Source: Croceibacterium mercuriale (lineage in GTDB: Bacteria > Pseudomonadota > Alphaproteobacteria > Sphingomonadales > Sphingomonadaceae). From it: a stretch of DNA of 64,000 bases. The position numbers were made by a program, and so were the translations under genes. Each line of letters begins with the position of its first letter. The stretch's first letter is position 1. The notes beneath the pieces are model-generated. The model worked only from the letters and a program-made list of their open reading frames with translations. It ran no database searches and was not told the origin of the DNA. The stretch covers positions 25,369 to 89,368 of the forward strand of contig NZ_JTDN01000004.1 of the NCBI RefSeq assembly GCF_000802385.1, given 5' to 3'. Shown in pieces: positions 38,501 to 44,246 of the stretch.

Positions 38501-38694
38501 GGTCAGATGGCGAACATGTCGGTGACGTGACTGTCCTGTCCCGCTCGCAGGCGGCTGCACGGATCTATGACGGGCAGATCTACGCGCCGAAGCCGGAATA
38601 TGAAGGCCGGATCCGGCGCAGCGGCGAACGGTTCAAGACGCACGACATCTATGCTGCCGTGCGGGGTGTCGCCAAGGGAGCCGCTGCCGCCTGA
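32557..38694 (+). CDS. Giant DUF4011 SF1 helicase with C-terminal Vsr-like nuclease
   Basis: The product has 2045 residues. The TTG start at 32557 overlaps the previous stop and has GGAGG 7 nt upstream; ATG 32572 is an alternative. An N-terminal domain of about 200 residues precedes the DUF4011 region (DDVAALRAKLIDLTRRNPLI, from about 218). Helicase: VEGPPGTGKSETI (about 601-613), LLVIDEASQMRPE (about 1513), and NVLVTRAKMSTRV (about 1758). About 900 residues lie between Walker A and B, a long coiled-coil-like insertion. The C-terminal nuclease of Vsr/MTES_1575 type has SPFESFV (about 1814), FRIDLGI (about 1841) and GIECDGAPYHSG (about 1858). It ends 13 bp before the convergent integrase gene. 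Probably a DNA-degrading effector. Confidence 0.87.
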   Translation: MKRPLMQKTADELAQMLEEHAGNRAQCALILAELKTRRSPKARALAEQAIPSPASIDLADKTEVLFPGKYARVHDEAVQLGIATKRGWKWHDAMFQVAGKARRSRNVHDAIWRIVYAAGSEGMTGEALATALRHDQAGNIRSEYCRGLPPIGWAEGWIDTAIDQRILKQIRTSAVPSASSSGEAVRRDLPTRQIAEVRTEEENLPDQPIDEAAREQTYDDVAALRAKLIDLTRRNPLISFKHSGRSATMLRIVDERPDLLFAAIEGKQGLGFEPLPGEDTVPADEQTPEFGFALEKARLIDEVYLNAVEPLGDEEGDAEAQEAAERALRGRIRARLNLPALDYGKGLDVAALARAHGFDTSYDLKDSEAPLASHHQDDRARVLLTAKQLDKQLKSIWERYRSHARETGLHTLFLALGFVQWPDEQSSDTQHHAPALLLAVELERKVVRSRYEYALRTHEEGLQVNIALAEKMRRHWGLEMPSLREGETPESFFVRLAGVIAEGQRLKLRRFATLSVLPFPQMVLWKDLDPASWQENAFADHSLLPGLLGAAPMDGSPSPSEPYDIDAAEWADKAPALVRPADASQHSALIEVSAGANLAVEGPPGTGKSETITNMIASAVSEGRTVLFVAEKQAALRVVADRLKATGLGPLVLELHGDTAKRDTFYDALRERLDARVRDNAVQLGIRRRDLAARRDQLRHYLHLLDTAVGALGRSAYDLLWQEIGLGQRLRNHARHSLARLIPIDAPETVDQTVLATTRSRLEVYAQAVAALDDGRSERTAWIAAPALPVFDQRPQLEAARAVAAAAREVATEQVPLAAMQGLVLPTWHGDPAAALEQLARLERFDETDEAVIAAVLRDPDTARTLLARQGRWRQLDHRLRQDVAEPIGTDRTGLVELAAALTEFGVTTGATSPPGLATAGDVFGQLASCQSACQAEATTREKRAQLSTRMRLSPDLSVATCAAICDTLVALGEEDERAPLLQTTALAEPLAGLIVEEESARAGAIRQEQAALQQQLHDGAAEEEPTELVRLADILEDSGVFARLFGGEFGRARKRAARLLRDSADREAAARTLREVARNRRAGDSFAADSRAQALFPEVLWKGAASDFAGLTRMRDVLDRSRQALAGAGQPRLFDRWLAGTPEQRARVRHLADEAGAYFRTCTEAGLGAVRAGDLAAHLGRQRERLDRLARALRAIGALDDALLLRDNETLPERLQALHGLAAEFDAIRNHPAFGWTGPVDQPLDALSRALAQADALCAAADPLGIVPALRASDAPVALMEATVQAAPPYMAAVRRWRDTAATFTDSAGVAPRELGIDRAADGVTQWNTVAAFLEAMATDEAGARAAADLFRYRADLDATGLQDLGRAALAGQVEPTDLPDLYELALVVALLQGWLKQDGAALARAGGLNLAAARESSVQIDVELHRLEADAILARRLADEAPWGKDHGAASSYTGKALLDYQLGLRRPSMALRDVVHRAGEALQVLKPVWMMSPSSAAQFIRPGSLAFDLLVIDEASQMRPEFAVSALLRAGQAVVVGDANQLPPSDHFQAAAAAEDDAPDSGVSPDTESILDLANQRFRRKRRLKWHYRSQHESLIQFSNREFYDSDLVVFPSPMGMDDDLLGVRCTYVPALHADTLYEASINQREAQAVIEEAFRLMRAYPQHSIGIAAMNAKQTQLIEAEFERLILEQPDIRRFVDQYEGTIDEFFIKNLENVQGDERDTILISTVYGPDRNGVVKQNFGLMNREVGWRRLNVLVTRAKMSTRVFTSLRPNDVKVTPTSSRGVRAFNAYLTYIHNAAAADDATGGEAESPFESFVAEQLRDAGFEVIPQVGVEGFRIDLGIRHADYPIGFLAGIECDGAPYHSGQTVRDRDRIRQLQLQNLGWRIYRVWSVDWYADPGRETARMVKWLHDHLARLTPERAGGDPVSASPVEAERSVADLAPAADGADLPEGPVGQPMRPLDGIEWFEEEKGRFYTIWSDGEHVGDVTVLSRSQAAARIYDGQIYAPKPEYEGRIRRSGERFKTHDIYAAVRGVAKGAAAA

Positions 38695-38707
38695 GGGGAC
38701 TAGGGGC

Positions 38708-39742
38708 TTACAGGAACCCCTCCCCCGCATGCTCCCGGAAGCGTTCATGATCGCGGACATATTCGGCCACCATCTCCAGCGAGGCATGACGGCTGTGTTC
38801 CTTCATCTTGAACAGATTGGCGTTCTGCCGACCGGCTTCGGTCAGGAAGCCGGCACGCAGAGAATGGCCGGAGAACAGTTCGGGCGGGTAGCCCGCCGCC
38901 ACCGCCGCCGCCTTTACCACCACCGCCACACCCTGGGCGCTCATGGCGACGCTGGTCAGGCGACCTTGGGGGGTCAGCTTGCGGAACACCGGTCCGTCGC
39001 TGATCCCGGCTTCCGCCAGCCAGGCGCGATAATGGCGCACCGGCTCCAGCCGGCTGCCGTTCGGGATGGCAACGGTCTGCCCATGCCCGTCCTGATCGGT
39101 CTTGCTGGAAGGAATGCGCACCAGCAGGCCGCGCGCATCCTCCTGCACATGCGCCACATTGATGCCGACCAGCTCGGAGCGGCGGAAGGCACCGGCCATG
39201 CCGATCGCCAGCAGCGCGCGGTCGCGATGGGCGCGCAAGGTCTGGCCGGCGATTGCGCGCAGCATGTCGCGCAGGATGTCGCCGTCGGCAGGGCGCTTCT
39301 TGGCCGGCTGCTGCCCACGCTTGTCCCGGCGGATGGCGCGCATGGTACGTTCCAGCCGCGCGGTATCGGGCTGCGATGATGGGGGCTCCAGCCCGGCAGC
39401 GCGATGGGCGAAGGTGATCGCGGCCAGGCGCCGGCCGATCGTCGCGCGGCTGAGCGGTCTGGCGGGCCGGCGATTGTCATCTTCATCGCGCGGGGCATAG
39501 CCGGTTTCCGCCAGCAGGGTCAGGAAGGCGGCGGTGATCGCCGGTGTCGCCGGCAAGGCGCGGTAGCCGTGTTCGTCGCACCAGGCGCAGAACAGCTGCC
39601 AGTCGGAGCGGTAGGCGCGCAAGGTGGCGTCGGCCGAGGCGCGGCCGAGATAACGATCGACCCGCTCGCGATCGTTCGGCGCCAGTTCGGGCAAGCTGCC
39701 CTGCAGCGGTGCGGCGTCCGGAATGGCTGGCAGATCGCTCAT
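38708..39742 (-). CDS. Tyrosine recombinase/integrase
   Basis: The product has 344 residues, read on the minus strand. The N-terminal SAM-like core-binding domain (RASADATLRAYRSDWQLFCAW) precedes the catalytic domain. Active-site residues are visible: Arg187 in AFRRSEL, His293 and Arg296 in HSLRAGF, a His in KEHSRHASLEM (316-319), and nucleophile Tyr328 in VAEYVRD. It is convergent with the last defence gene and lies at the right edge of the island, so it probably mobilised the block. An inverted repeat 38 bp upstream of its start may be a recombination or autoregulatory site. No tRNA gene lies nearby. Confidence 0.92.
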   Translation of the reverse strand: MSDLPAIPDAAPLQGSLPELAPNDRERVDRYLGRASADATLRAYRSDWQLFCAWCDEHGYRALPATPAITAAFLTLLAETGYAPRDEDDNRRPARPLSRATIGRRLAAITFAHRAAGLEPPSSQPDTARLERTMRAIRRDKRGQQPAKKRPADGDILRDMLRAIAGQTLRAHRDRALLAIGMAGAFRRSELVGINVAHVQEDARGLLVRIPSSKTDQDGHGQTVAIPNGSRLEPVRHYRAWLAEAGISDGPVFRKLTPQGRLTSVAMSAQGVAVVVKAAAVAAGYPPELFSGHSLRAGFLTEAGRQNANLFKMKEHSRHASLEMVAEYVRDHERFREHAGEGFL

Positions 39743-39779
39743 GGTGACACTCTATACACAGGCGATCTGACAGCAAAGC

Positions 39780-39813
39780 CTTTCTAGCAGGAATCAGGGT
39801 TATCGCTAGAAAG
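39780..39813. repeat. 9-bp inverted repeat next to the integrase
   Basis: CTTTCTAGC (39780-39788) and GCTAGAAAG (39805-39813) are perfect inverted copies separated by 16 bp, 38 bp upstream of the integrase start. The arrangement resembles a tyrosine-recombinase core site or an operator controlling integrase expression. No matching copy was seen left of 4957. Confidence 0.45.
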
Positions 39814-40170
39814 AATGGTGGCCGCTTCCGATACGCTGATCGCAGCCGGCTGGCGCCTTCGTCTCGGCGATAAGCCGCAAGGGACCCCATTCCGGACGTT
39901 CAGCGCTGCTGGGTCGCACCTCACAACCGGACATTCGTTAAGGCGCTACATTATGGCTCGGCTGAAAGCGTTTGCGGACCGACTACGCGGGCGCGGCCTC
40001 TTGGCCAGATCGTGAATTGTCCCCTCCTAGCGGAGCGGCGCCAGGCCGGTGCTCTACCGCGTGTCGGTATCGACCCGCCCCTCAATCTGCTGTTGAGGCG
40101 GTAGCGCCGGCGCTATCACCAGCATCCGCGCCGCAACCCGCACCGTCTCCGGCGCGGCTGAAAACGTGCC
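39814..40170. other. Intergenic region without supported gene
   Basis: Between the integrase-side inverted repeat and a small minus-strand frame no convincing coding sequence is seen. Short frames at 39815-40015 and 39972-40259 lack ribosome binding sites and have shadow-like composition. A 14-bp perfect palindrome TAGCGCCGGCGCTA is at 40102-40115. Confidence 0.5.
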
Positions 40171-40293
40171 CTAGGAGAGCATTCGTATGCCGCCGATCCA
40201 CTGGACGCGATTGCTTTCACCCAACACATAAAGCTGCCCAGCGCGGCCGAAGGTGGTGAAGGTGGTTGCCCGATCGCTGTACATGAATGGCAT
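40171..40293 (-). pseudogene. Possible gene remnant or 40-residue ORF
   Basis: On the minus strand, ATG (complement of 40291-40293) to TAG (complement of 40171-40173) encodes 40 residues with protein-like composition (FGRAGQLYVLGESNRVQWIG). It reads like the C-terminal blade of a beta-propeller protein whose 5' part is missing, next to an integration site. No ribosome binding site was identified. Low confidence. Confidence 0.25.
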
Positions 40294-40323
40294 GCACGCT
40301 AACTCTCAACCTATGGTGACGCA

Positions 40324-41220
40324 GTGACGCAAACAGATGACATCGGCGTTGGACTGATCGGCTACGGGCTAGGCGGCCAAGCCTGTCACGCTCCGTACAT
40401 CCGCTCGACCGCGGGAATGTCGCTGCAGGCAGTGGTCTCTCGCGACGCGGCCAAAATTCCCGCGGATATGCCTGATACCCTAGTGGTTCCCAGCATCGAC
40501 GCGCTGCTGTCGGAGCCAGGCATCGGTTTGGTGGTGATCAGCAGCCCTGACGACCTCCACGCAGAGCATGCTTTGGCTGCACTGCGCGCGGGAAAGCACG
40601 TTTTGATCGACAAGCCGTTCGCGACAACGCTGACCGATGCCCAAAAAGTCGCGACTGAAGCTGAAGCTCAGGGGCGCCTTCTCACCATCTTTCATAACCG
40701 GCGCTGGGATGCCGACTTCCTGACCTTGCGGCGACTGCTACGGGAGGGCACGCTAGGCGATATCGTTCAGTTCGAAAGCCACTTCGATCGCTGGCGCCCA
40801 GTGCCCGCCGCAACGTGGAAGGAGTCCCGCGAAGCCGGATCATGGCAGGACCTCGGGCCTGACCTGGTTGACCAGGCACTACAACTGTTCGGCATGCCAG
40901 CCGGCATCAGCGCGGACATTGTGACGTTGCGTGAAGGGGCTTCTGCTCCACACTGTTTTCATGTCACGCTGCGCTACCCCCGCATTCGTGTTCTTCTGCA
41001 CTCAAGCAAGCTCGTGGCGGAACACGGCCTGCGGTTTGCAGTCCGCGGAACGCGCGGCAAATGGGCCAAGTACGGCACTGATCCGCAAGAGGCAGCGACG
41101 GTCGCCGGCAAGTTGCCGCAGGGCGATTGGGGACACGATCCGGTGTCCGGCATGTTCACGGATGCAAACGGTGTCGCCAGTGAGATCGCCAACGAACGAA
41201 GTGACTATCGGTTGTTTTAG
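40324..41220 (+). CDS. Gfo/Idh/MocA oxidoreductase, truncated by an in-frame TAG
   Basis: The product has 298 residues from GTG 40324. The N-terminal Rossmann fold has GLIGYGLGGQACHAPY and the family motif LIDKPFA (EKP-like) with the downstream helices of NAD(P)-dependent sugar/inositol dehydrogenases. The C-terminal beta-sheet domain is present up to ERSDYRLF and then meets a TAG. The same frame continues for 39 more codons that match the missing family C-terminus (see next entry). The ancestral protein was therefore 338 residues, close to the family norm. The truncated enzyme lacks its last helices and may be inactive. Alternatively, the TAG may be a sequencing error. Confidence 0.8.
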   Translation: MTQTDDIGVGLIGYGLGGQACHAPYIRSTAGMSLQAVVSRDAAKIPADMPDTLVVPSIDALLSEPGIGLVVISSPDDLHAEHALAALRAGKHVLIDKPFATTLTDAQKVATEAEAQGRLLTIFHNRRWDADFLTLRRLLREGTLGDIVQFESHFDRWRPVPAATWKESREAGSWQDLGPDLVDQALQLFGMPAGISADIVTLREGASAPHCFHVTLRYPRIRVLLHSSKLVAEHGLRFAVRGTRGKWAKYGTDPQEAATVAGKLPQGDWGHDPVSGMFTDANGVASEIANERSDYRLF

Positions 41221-41340
41221 ACGGCCCTTGTCTCGGCCGTGCGCGGCCAAGGTCAGAACCCGGTCCTGCCATCTGAAGCCTTAGCTGTAATGGAGATACT
41301 GGACGCTGGCCTGCAAGACGCCGGGCCGAAGGGTGATTAA
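41221..41340 (+). pseudogene. Detached C-terminal coding tail of the oxidoreductase
   Basis: In frame after the amber codon at 41218-41220, 39 codons run to TAA at 41338-41340 and read TALVSAVRGQGQNPVLPSEA... and VMEILDAGLQDAG. This is the usual end of Gfo/Idh/MocA proteins (pattern 'Y.aL..AlrGegpnPVpPeeAlavm.ild.gl.Sa'). The TAG replaces the position normally held by Tyr, so a single base change from TAC or TAT explains it. Confidence 0.7.
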
Positions 41341-41477
41341 GCCAGCGCTTGGATTAGAAGCAAGATCGAAGGCGTTGAATAGCCAAGACCGTGATCGGGC
41401 AGGATCGCGGGATGTGGATCGTCTGACACCCGTGCAGCGCTTCGATTGTTGAATGCGCGACCAAGACGGAGCTTCAT

Positions 41478-41633
41478 ATGCATCAGATTACCCGCAGCAC
41501 CGAAAATCCCTCCTCCTCCTCATTCACGACGTGGGTAGTAGCTAGCGTGCCTGGCGGCCAAATTCTGGACGATCTGGTGATTGAACGATCAGTCAAACAG
41601 GCTACGGCGATTATCCTGCAGGCGACGCGATGA
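41478..41633 (+). CDS. 51-residue ORF coupled to the downstream hydrolase
   Basis: ATG 41478 has a GGAG site 6 nt upstream. The frame ends in a TGA that overlaps the ATG of the alpha/beta hydrolase (ATGA at 41630-41633). The peptide begins MHQITRSTENPSSSS and ends in a helical ATAIILQATR. No signal peptide or family was recognised. The ribosome binding site and overlap suggest a real, translationally coupled leader or small protein, but without comparison this is tentative. Confidence 0.45.
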   Translation: MHQITRSTENPSSSSFTTWVVASVPGGQILDDLVIERSVKQATAIILQATR

Positions 41634-42586
41634 AGCGGGTCAAGGAGTGCATGACGCCCCTCATCGTGCGCCTGGGCCTTGCCGCCCTGCTCGGGTCGCT
41701 CACCGCGGCCTGCTCGCCACTGACCACCTTCAATCGCCTGGTACCCAAGGATCGTGGCGGCGTTCTTGTTGCCAAGGACCTCGCTTACGGCTCCGGCCCG
41801 CGCGAGCGATTGGACGTCTACGCCCCGCGCGGTGGTTGCGACCAGCCACGACCGGTAGTGGTGTTCTTCTATGGCGGCAGCTGGAACAGCGGGACGCGCG
41901 CGGGATATGCCTTCGTAGGGCGCGCCCTCGCCGCCCAAGGCTTTGTGACAGTGGTGCCGGATTACCGACTGGTCCCCGAAGTTCAATATCCAGCCTTCGT
42001 CGAGGACGGCGCGGCGGCTGTGCGTTGGGCAACCGCACACGCCAAGGATTATTGCGGCAACGGCAGGTCGGTCGTGCTGATGGGACATTCGGCAGGTGCC
42101 TACATTGCCGCGATGCTGGCGGTGGATCCTCGCTGGCTGGACCAAACCCGAACGGAGATAAAAGGGTTCGTCGGGCTCGCCGGCCCCTACGACTTCGTGC
42201 CCTTCGACGTGGACGCAAGCCGTGCCGCCTTCGGCCAGGCGGCCGACCCGGCAGAGACGCAGCCGGTGACCTGGGCTGACGCTGGCGATCCGCCGGCGCT
42301 GCTGCTCCACGGCACGGACGATACCGTCGTGCGTCCTCGCAACAGCGAGGCGCTGGCCGCGAGGTTGCGCGCGGGCGGCGTGCCCGTAGACCAACGCGCT
42401 TACCCCAAGCTGAGCCATGTCGGCATCCTGCTCGCGCTCGCCCGACCGTTTCGCGGCCGCGCACCGGTGCTGGATGATGTTTCCGAGTTCATCCGTCGGA
42501 GCGTGGACCAGACCGAAACCGGCGTGTCCGAAGACCTTCATGGCGGAATGCAGCGTGCCTCAAAGAGCAGTGATCGTGCTCCCTGA
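41630..42586 (+). CDS. Lipoprotein alpha/beta hydrolase (esterase-like)
   Basis: The product has 318 residues from ATG 41630. The N-terminus is a lipoprotein signal with lipobox LTAAC (about residue 25), so the enzyme is probably anchored in the envelope. An oxyanion-hole motif VVFFYGGSW, the nucleophile elbow GHSAGAY (about 152-157), Asp in LHGTDDTVV (about 228) and His in KLSHVGIL (about 262) complete the Ser-Asp-His triad of carboxylesterase-like alpha/beta hydrolases. It may cleave small acyl esters or act on modified lipids; the substrate is unknown. It is coupled to a short upstream ORF and has no partner genes downstream. Confidence 0.85.
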   Translation: MKRVKECMTPLIVRLGLAALLGSLTAACSPLTTFNRLVPKDRGGVLVAKDLAYGSGPRERLDVYAPRGGCDQPRPVVVFFYGGSWNSGTRAGYAFVGRALAAQGFVTVVPDYRLVPEVQYPAFVEDGAAAVRWATAHAKDYCGNGRSVVLMGHSAGAYIAAMLAVDPRWLDQTRTEIKGFVGLAGPYDFVPFDVDASRAAFGQAADPAETQPVTWADAGDPPALLLHGTDDTVVRPRNSEALAARLRAGGVPVDQRAYPKLSHVGILLALARPFRGRAPVLDDVSEFIRRSVDQTETGVSEDLHGGMQRASKSSDRAP

Positions 42587-42890
42587 CGAATGTCAATTCG
42601 TTAAGAGTTGAAAGGACCGCCGGTCAAAGACCCCATTTTAGACGCGGAACGATAGTTTGCCGCGTCACCAAGCCAGCCATCCATTATTCACGAGTTCGCG
42701 ATCATTCTTCGGGAACAAGCAGCACGGCGACCTTCAGAGCCGGACCGCGGATGTAAAAGGAAACGGCATGATACGGAACGACAATGGCAATGGGCGCATC
42801 CTCAATGGGTGCGGCTTGTTGATTACCGTGAGCAGAGTGCTCCGATCGCTTTGGTGATGTGCTTCCGGAACTTGGCAGGAAAATTGCGGT
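42587..42890. other. Intergenic region without supported gene
   Basis: No frame here has both a ribosome binding site and protein-like composition. It presumably contains the promoter of the small exported protein that starts at 42921. Confidence 0.5.
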
Positions 42891-42913
42891 TCTCCTTGTA
42901 ACCAAAAAGGAGA
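42891..42913 (+). promoter_or_regulatory. Hairpin enclosing the ribosome binding site
   Basis: TCTCCTT (42891-42897) and AAGGAGA (42907-42913) are perfect inverted copies with a 9-nt loop. The right arm is the ribosome binding site of the gene starting at 42921. Folding would hide it, so translation could be controlled by temperature, a small RNA or a protein. Confidence 0.45.
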
Positions 42914-42920
42914 GACTGCG

Positions 42921-43247
42921 ATGATCGCCGGTTCTGCTCTTGCCGTTTTTGTCTCGCTTGTGCTTCCGCAGGCAGATCTCGCCAAGGAACATTTGCCCGC
43001 GACCCCTTCCAGGGTTGCCACCTTCGATGCCGAGCTGCCCGTTGCACGCGACGTACTGGCGCATTCCCATGGCAGGGGAGGTCTGGATCCGACAACGGCA
43101 ATGTCCCGGCGAATGGTCGATGAGCGGGCTGGCGCCGACTTCCAGACCTTCAGCGCGACCTCCAAGACGCAGATGGATGTATGGTGGGGAACGACGGGGG
43201 CGAGCCTGATTGCCTCATCCGTGCGCTCGGCCGACCTTCCATCCTGA
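42921..43247 (+). CDS. Small exported protein, unknown function
   Basis: The product has 108 residues. ATG 42921 lies 7 nt after AAGGAGA. The N-terminus MIAGSALAVFVSLVLPQADLA is a short hydrophobic signal or anchor. The rest is polar with no Cys and no motif I recognise. It lies convergent with the Crp/Fnr regulator gene, whose stop is 8 bp away. The good ribosome binding site and signal-like start support expression, but family and role are unknown. Confidence 0.5.
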   Translation: MIAGSALAVFVSLVLPQADLAKEHLPATPSRVATFDAELPVARDVLAHSHGRGGLDPTTAMSRRMVDERAGADFQTFSATSKTQMDVWWGTTGASLIASSVRSADLPS

Positions 43248-43254
43248 ACCCGGA

Positions 43255-44007
43255 TCAGGCAGGCAGCCAGCCTGGCGTGGACTGGCGCCACGGCGACAAG
43301 GCGGCCAGCGCGAGCAGCCGGTCAAGATCAAGAATGCGCAACTCGCTGCGTGTCAGCTGAATGATCCCGTCTCTCCGCATATCCTGCACAACATTATTGA
43401 GGTGGACAGTGGTGACGCCGATCAGGTCGGCCATGTCGCGTTGCGTCAGGGGCAGTTCGAACGCGTTGTCCCAGCCATCATCGAACTGGCCCATGCGTTC
43501 GTTCAGGCGCACGAACAGGCCGGCGAGGCGCGTCTTTGCGAGCGCCTGTCCCATCAGCGCGATCCGTTCCATGGCCAGCATCCGCTCTTCCTGAGCAATA
43601 AGGAACAGGGTGGCGGCGAGCCGCGGATGCTCCTCGAACAGGCGGGTCACACCGGAAAGCGGGATCGAACGCACCGTCACCGGACCGAGCGCGACGACAT
43701 CGTCGATCGGCTCAGCCAGGGACAAGGCGGGCAAGCCCAAAACGTCCCCCGGCAGGTTCACGCTAACGAGCTGTCGTGTGCCGTCCTGCAGCACGATGGT
43801 GCTCGCAGCCCACCCCTTCACCAACAGATCGAGCGTGCTGACAGGCTCGCCCACGGCGCGGATCGTCGCGCCCTTGGCCAGGGTGCGGGTCGGCCCGGCC
43901 AGCTCCTCCAGCACCGCGATGTCCTTCATCCCGACCGGACCGAACGGCAGAAATCTCGATAGCGCCCGCAACTTCTCGATCGGCGGCGAGCCAATATCAC
44001 CTCTCAA
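43255..44007 (-). CDS. Crp/Fnr-family transcriptional regulator
   Basis: The product has 250 residues on the minus strand. A cyclic-nucleotide-binding-like beta-barrel (about 30-145, with GATIRAVGEP and VNLPGDVLGL) is followed by a long dimerisation helix and a Crp-type winged HTH (ELPLTQRDMADLIGVTTVHL, about 185-205). No Cys cluster for an Fe-S centre is seen, so it is not a classical FNR. It is divergently arranged from a LuxR-type gene across a 239-bp region with two palindromes, which suggests cross- or autoregulation of the amyloid-like cluster further right. Typical sphingomonads carry several such regulators. Confidence 0.85.
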   Translation of the reverse strand: MRGDIGSPPIEKLRALSRFLPFGPVGMKDIAVLEELAGPTRTLAKGATIRAVGEPVSTLDLLVKGWAASTIVLQDGTRQLVSVNLPGDVLGLPALSLAEPIDDVVALGPVTVRSIPLSGVTRLFEEHPRLAATLFLIAQEERMLAMERIALMGQALAKTRLAGLFVRLNERMGQFDDGWDNAFELPLTQRDMADLIGVTTVHLNNVVQDMRRDGIIQLTRSELRILDLDRLLALAALSPWRQSTPGWLPA

Positions 44008-44106
44008 ATCATCTCTCCCGACCTGCTTTATCTTATGTCGGTGCCATCCGAACCAGTGCCCTACACTTGCTCCCGTCTTGACCGATAAAACAGGTCTGCA
44101 TCATTC

Positions 44107-44118
44107 AAGTACTTGATT
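44107..44118. promoter_or_regulatory. Perfect 12-bp palindrome in the divergent regulator region
   Basis: TCAAGTACTTGA is self-complementary and lies 100 bp upstream of the Crp/Fnr gene start. It has the half-sites of a Crp/Fnr box but in inverted order. It is a candidate operator. Confidence 0.4.
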
Positions 44119-44157
44119 CCAAGCGTATCCATGCTCCGCTAAGTCTCATTTAGAGAC

Positions 44158-44173
44158 AGGTCAGAACCTGTTC
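44158..44173. promoter_or_regulatory. ACAGGT-N4-ACCTGT dyad upstream of the LuxR-type gene
   Basis: The 6-bp arms ACAGGT (44158-44163) and ACCTGT (44168-44173) flank CAGA, 73 bp before ATG 44247. LuxR-family regulators bind dyads of this kind, so autoregulation is possible. Confidence 0.4.
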
Positions 44174-44246
44174 GTGATAAGAATGCCTTGCGTCAGGCAT
44201 CCGACATACCTGTCGCGAACGTAACTGACACGTGGAGAGAGCGTGC

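Larger units (their letters stand above)
4957..39813. mobile_element. Putative integrated defence island (boundaries inferred)
   Basis: This stretch holds fourteen same-strand genes for GTPases, helicases, nucleases, McrBC and a DNA methylase, closed by a convergent tyrosine recombinase at 38708-39742. Gene content changes abruptly on both sides: exported proteins to the left, metabolic and regulatory genes to the right. Several internal segments (26280-26700, 28040-28560, 30110-30486) are clearly lower in GC than their flanks, which suggests mosaic origin. The left edge is set at the first GTPase and the right edge at an inverted repeat next to the integrase. No att direct repeats were found by eye, so the true ends are uncertain. 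Confidence 0.45.

Noticed and set aside
4957..39742. Assignment of the island to DISARM or BREX
   Set aside because: A SNF2 helicase and a methylase are present, but I see no DUF1998 protein, PLD nuclease, PglZ phosphatase or BrxC/BrxL ATPase.
39743..39850. tRNA-derived attachment site next to the integrase
   Set aside because: No tRNA-like cloverleaf or 3' CCA segment was seen here.
39815..40259. Two small frames in the integrase-oxidoreductase gap
   Set aside because: No ribosome binding sites and random-like Arg/Pro/Ala composition.
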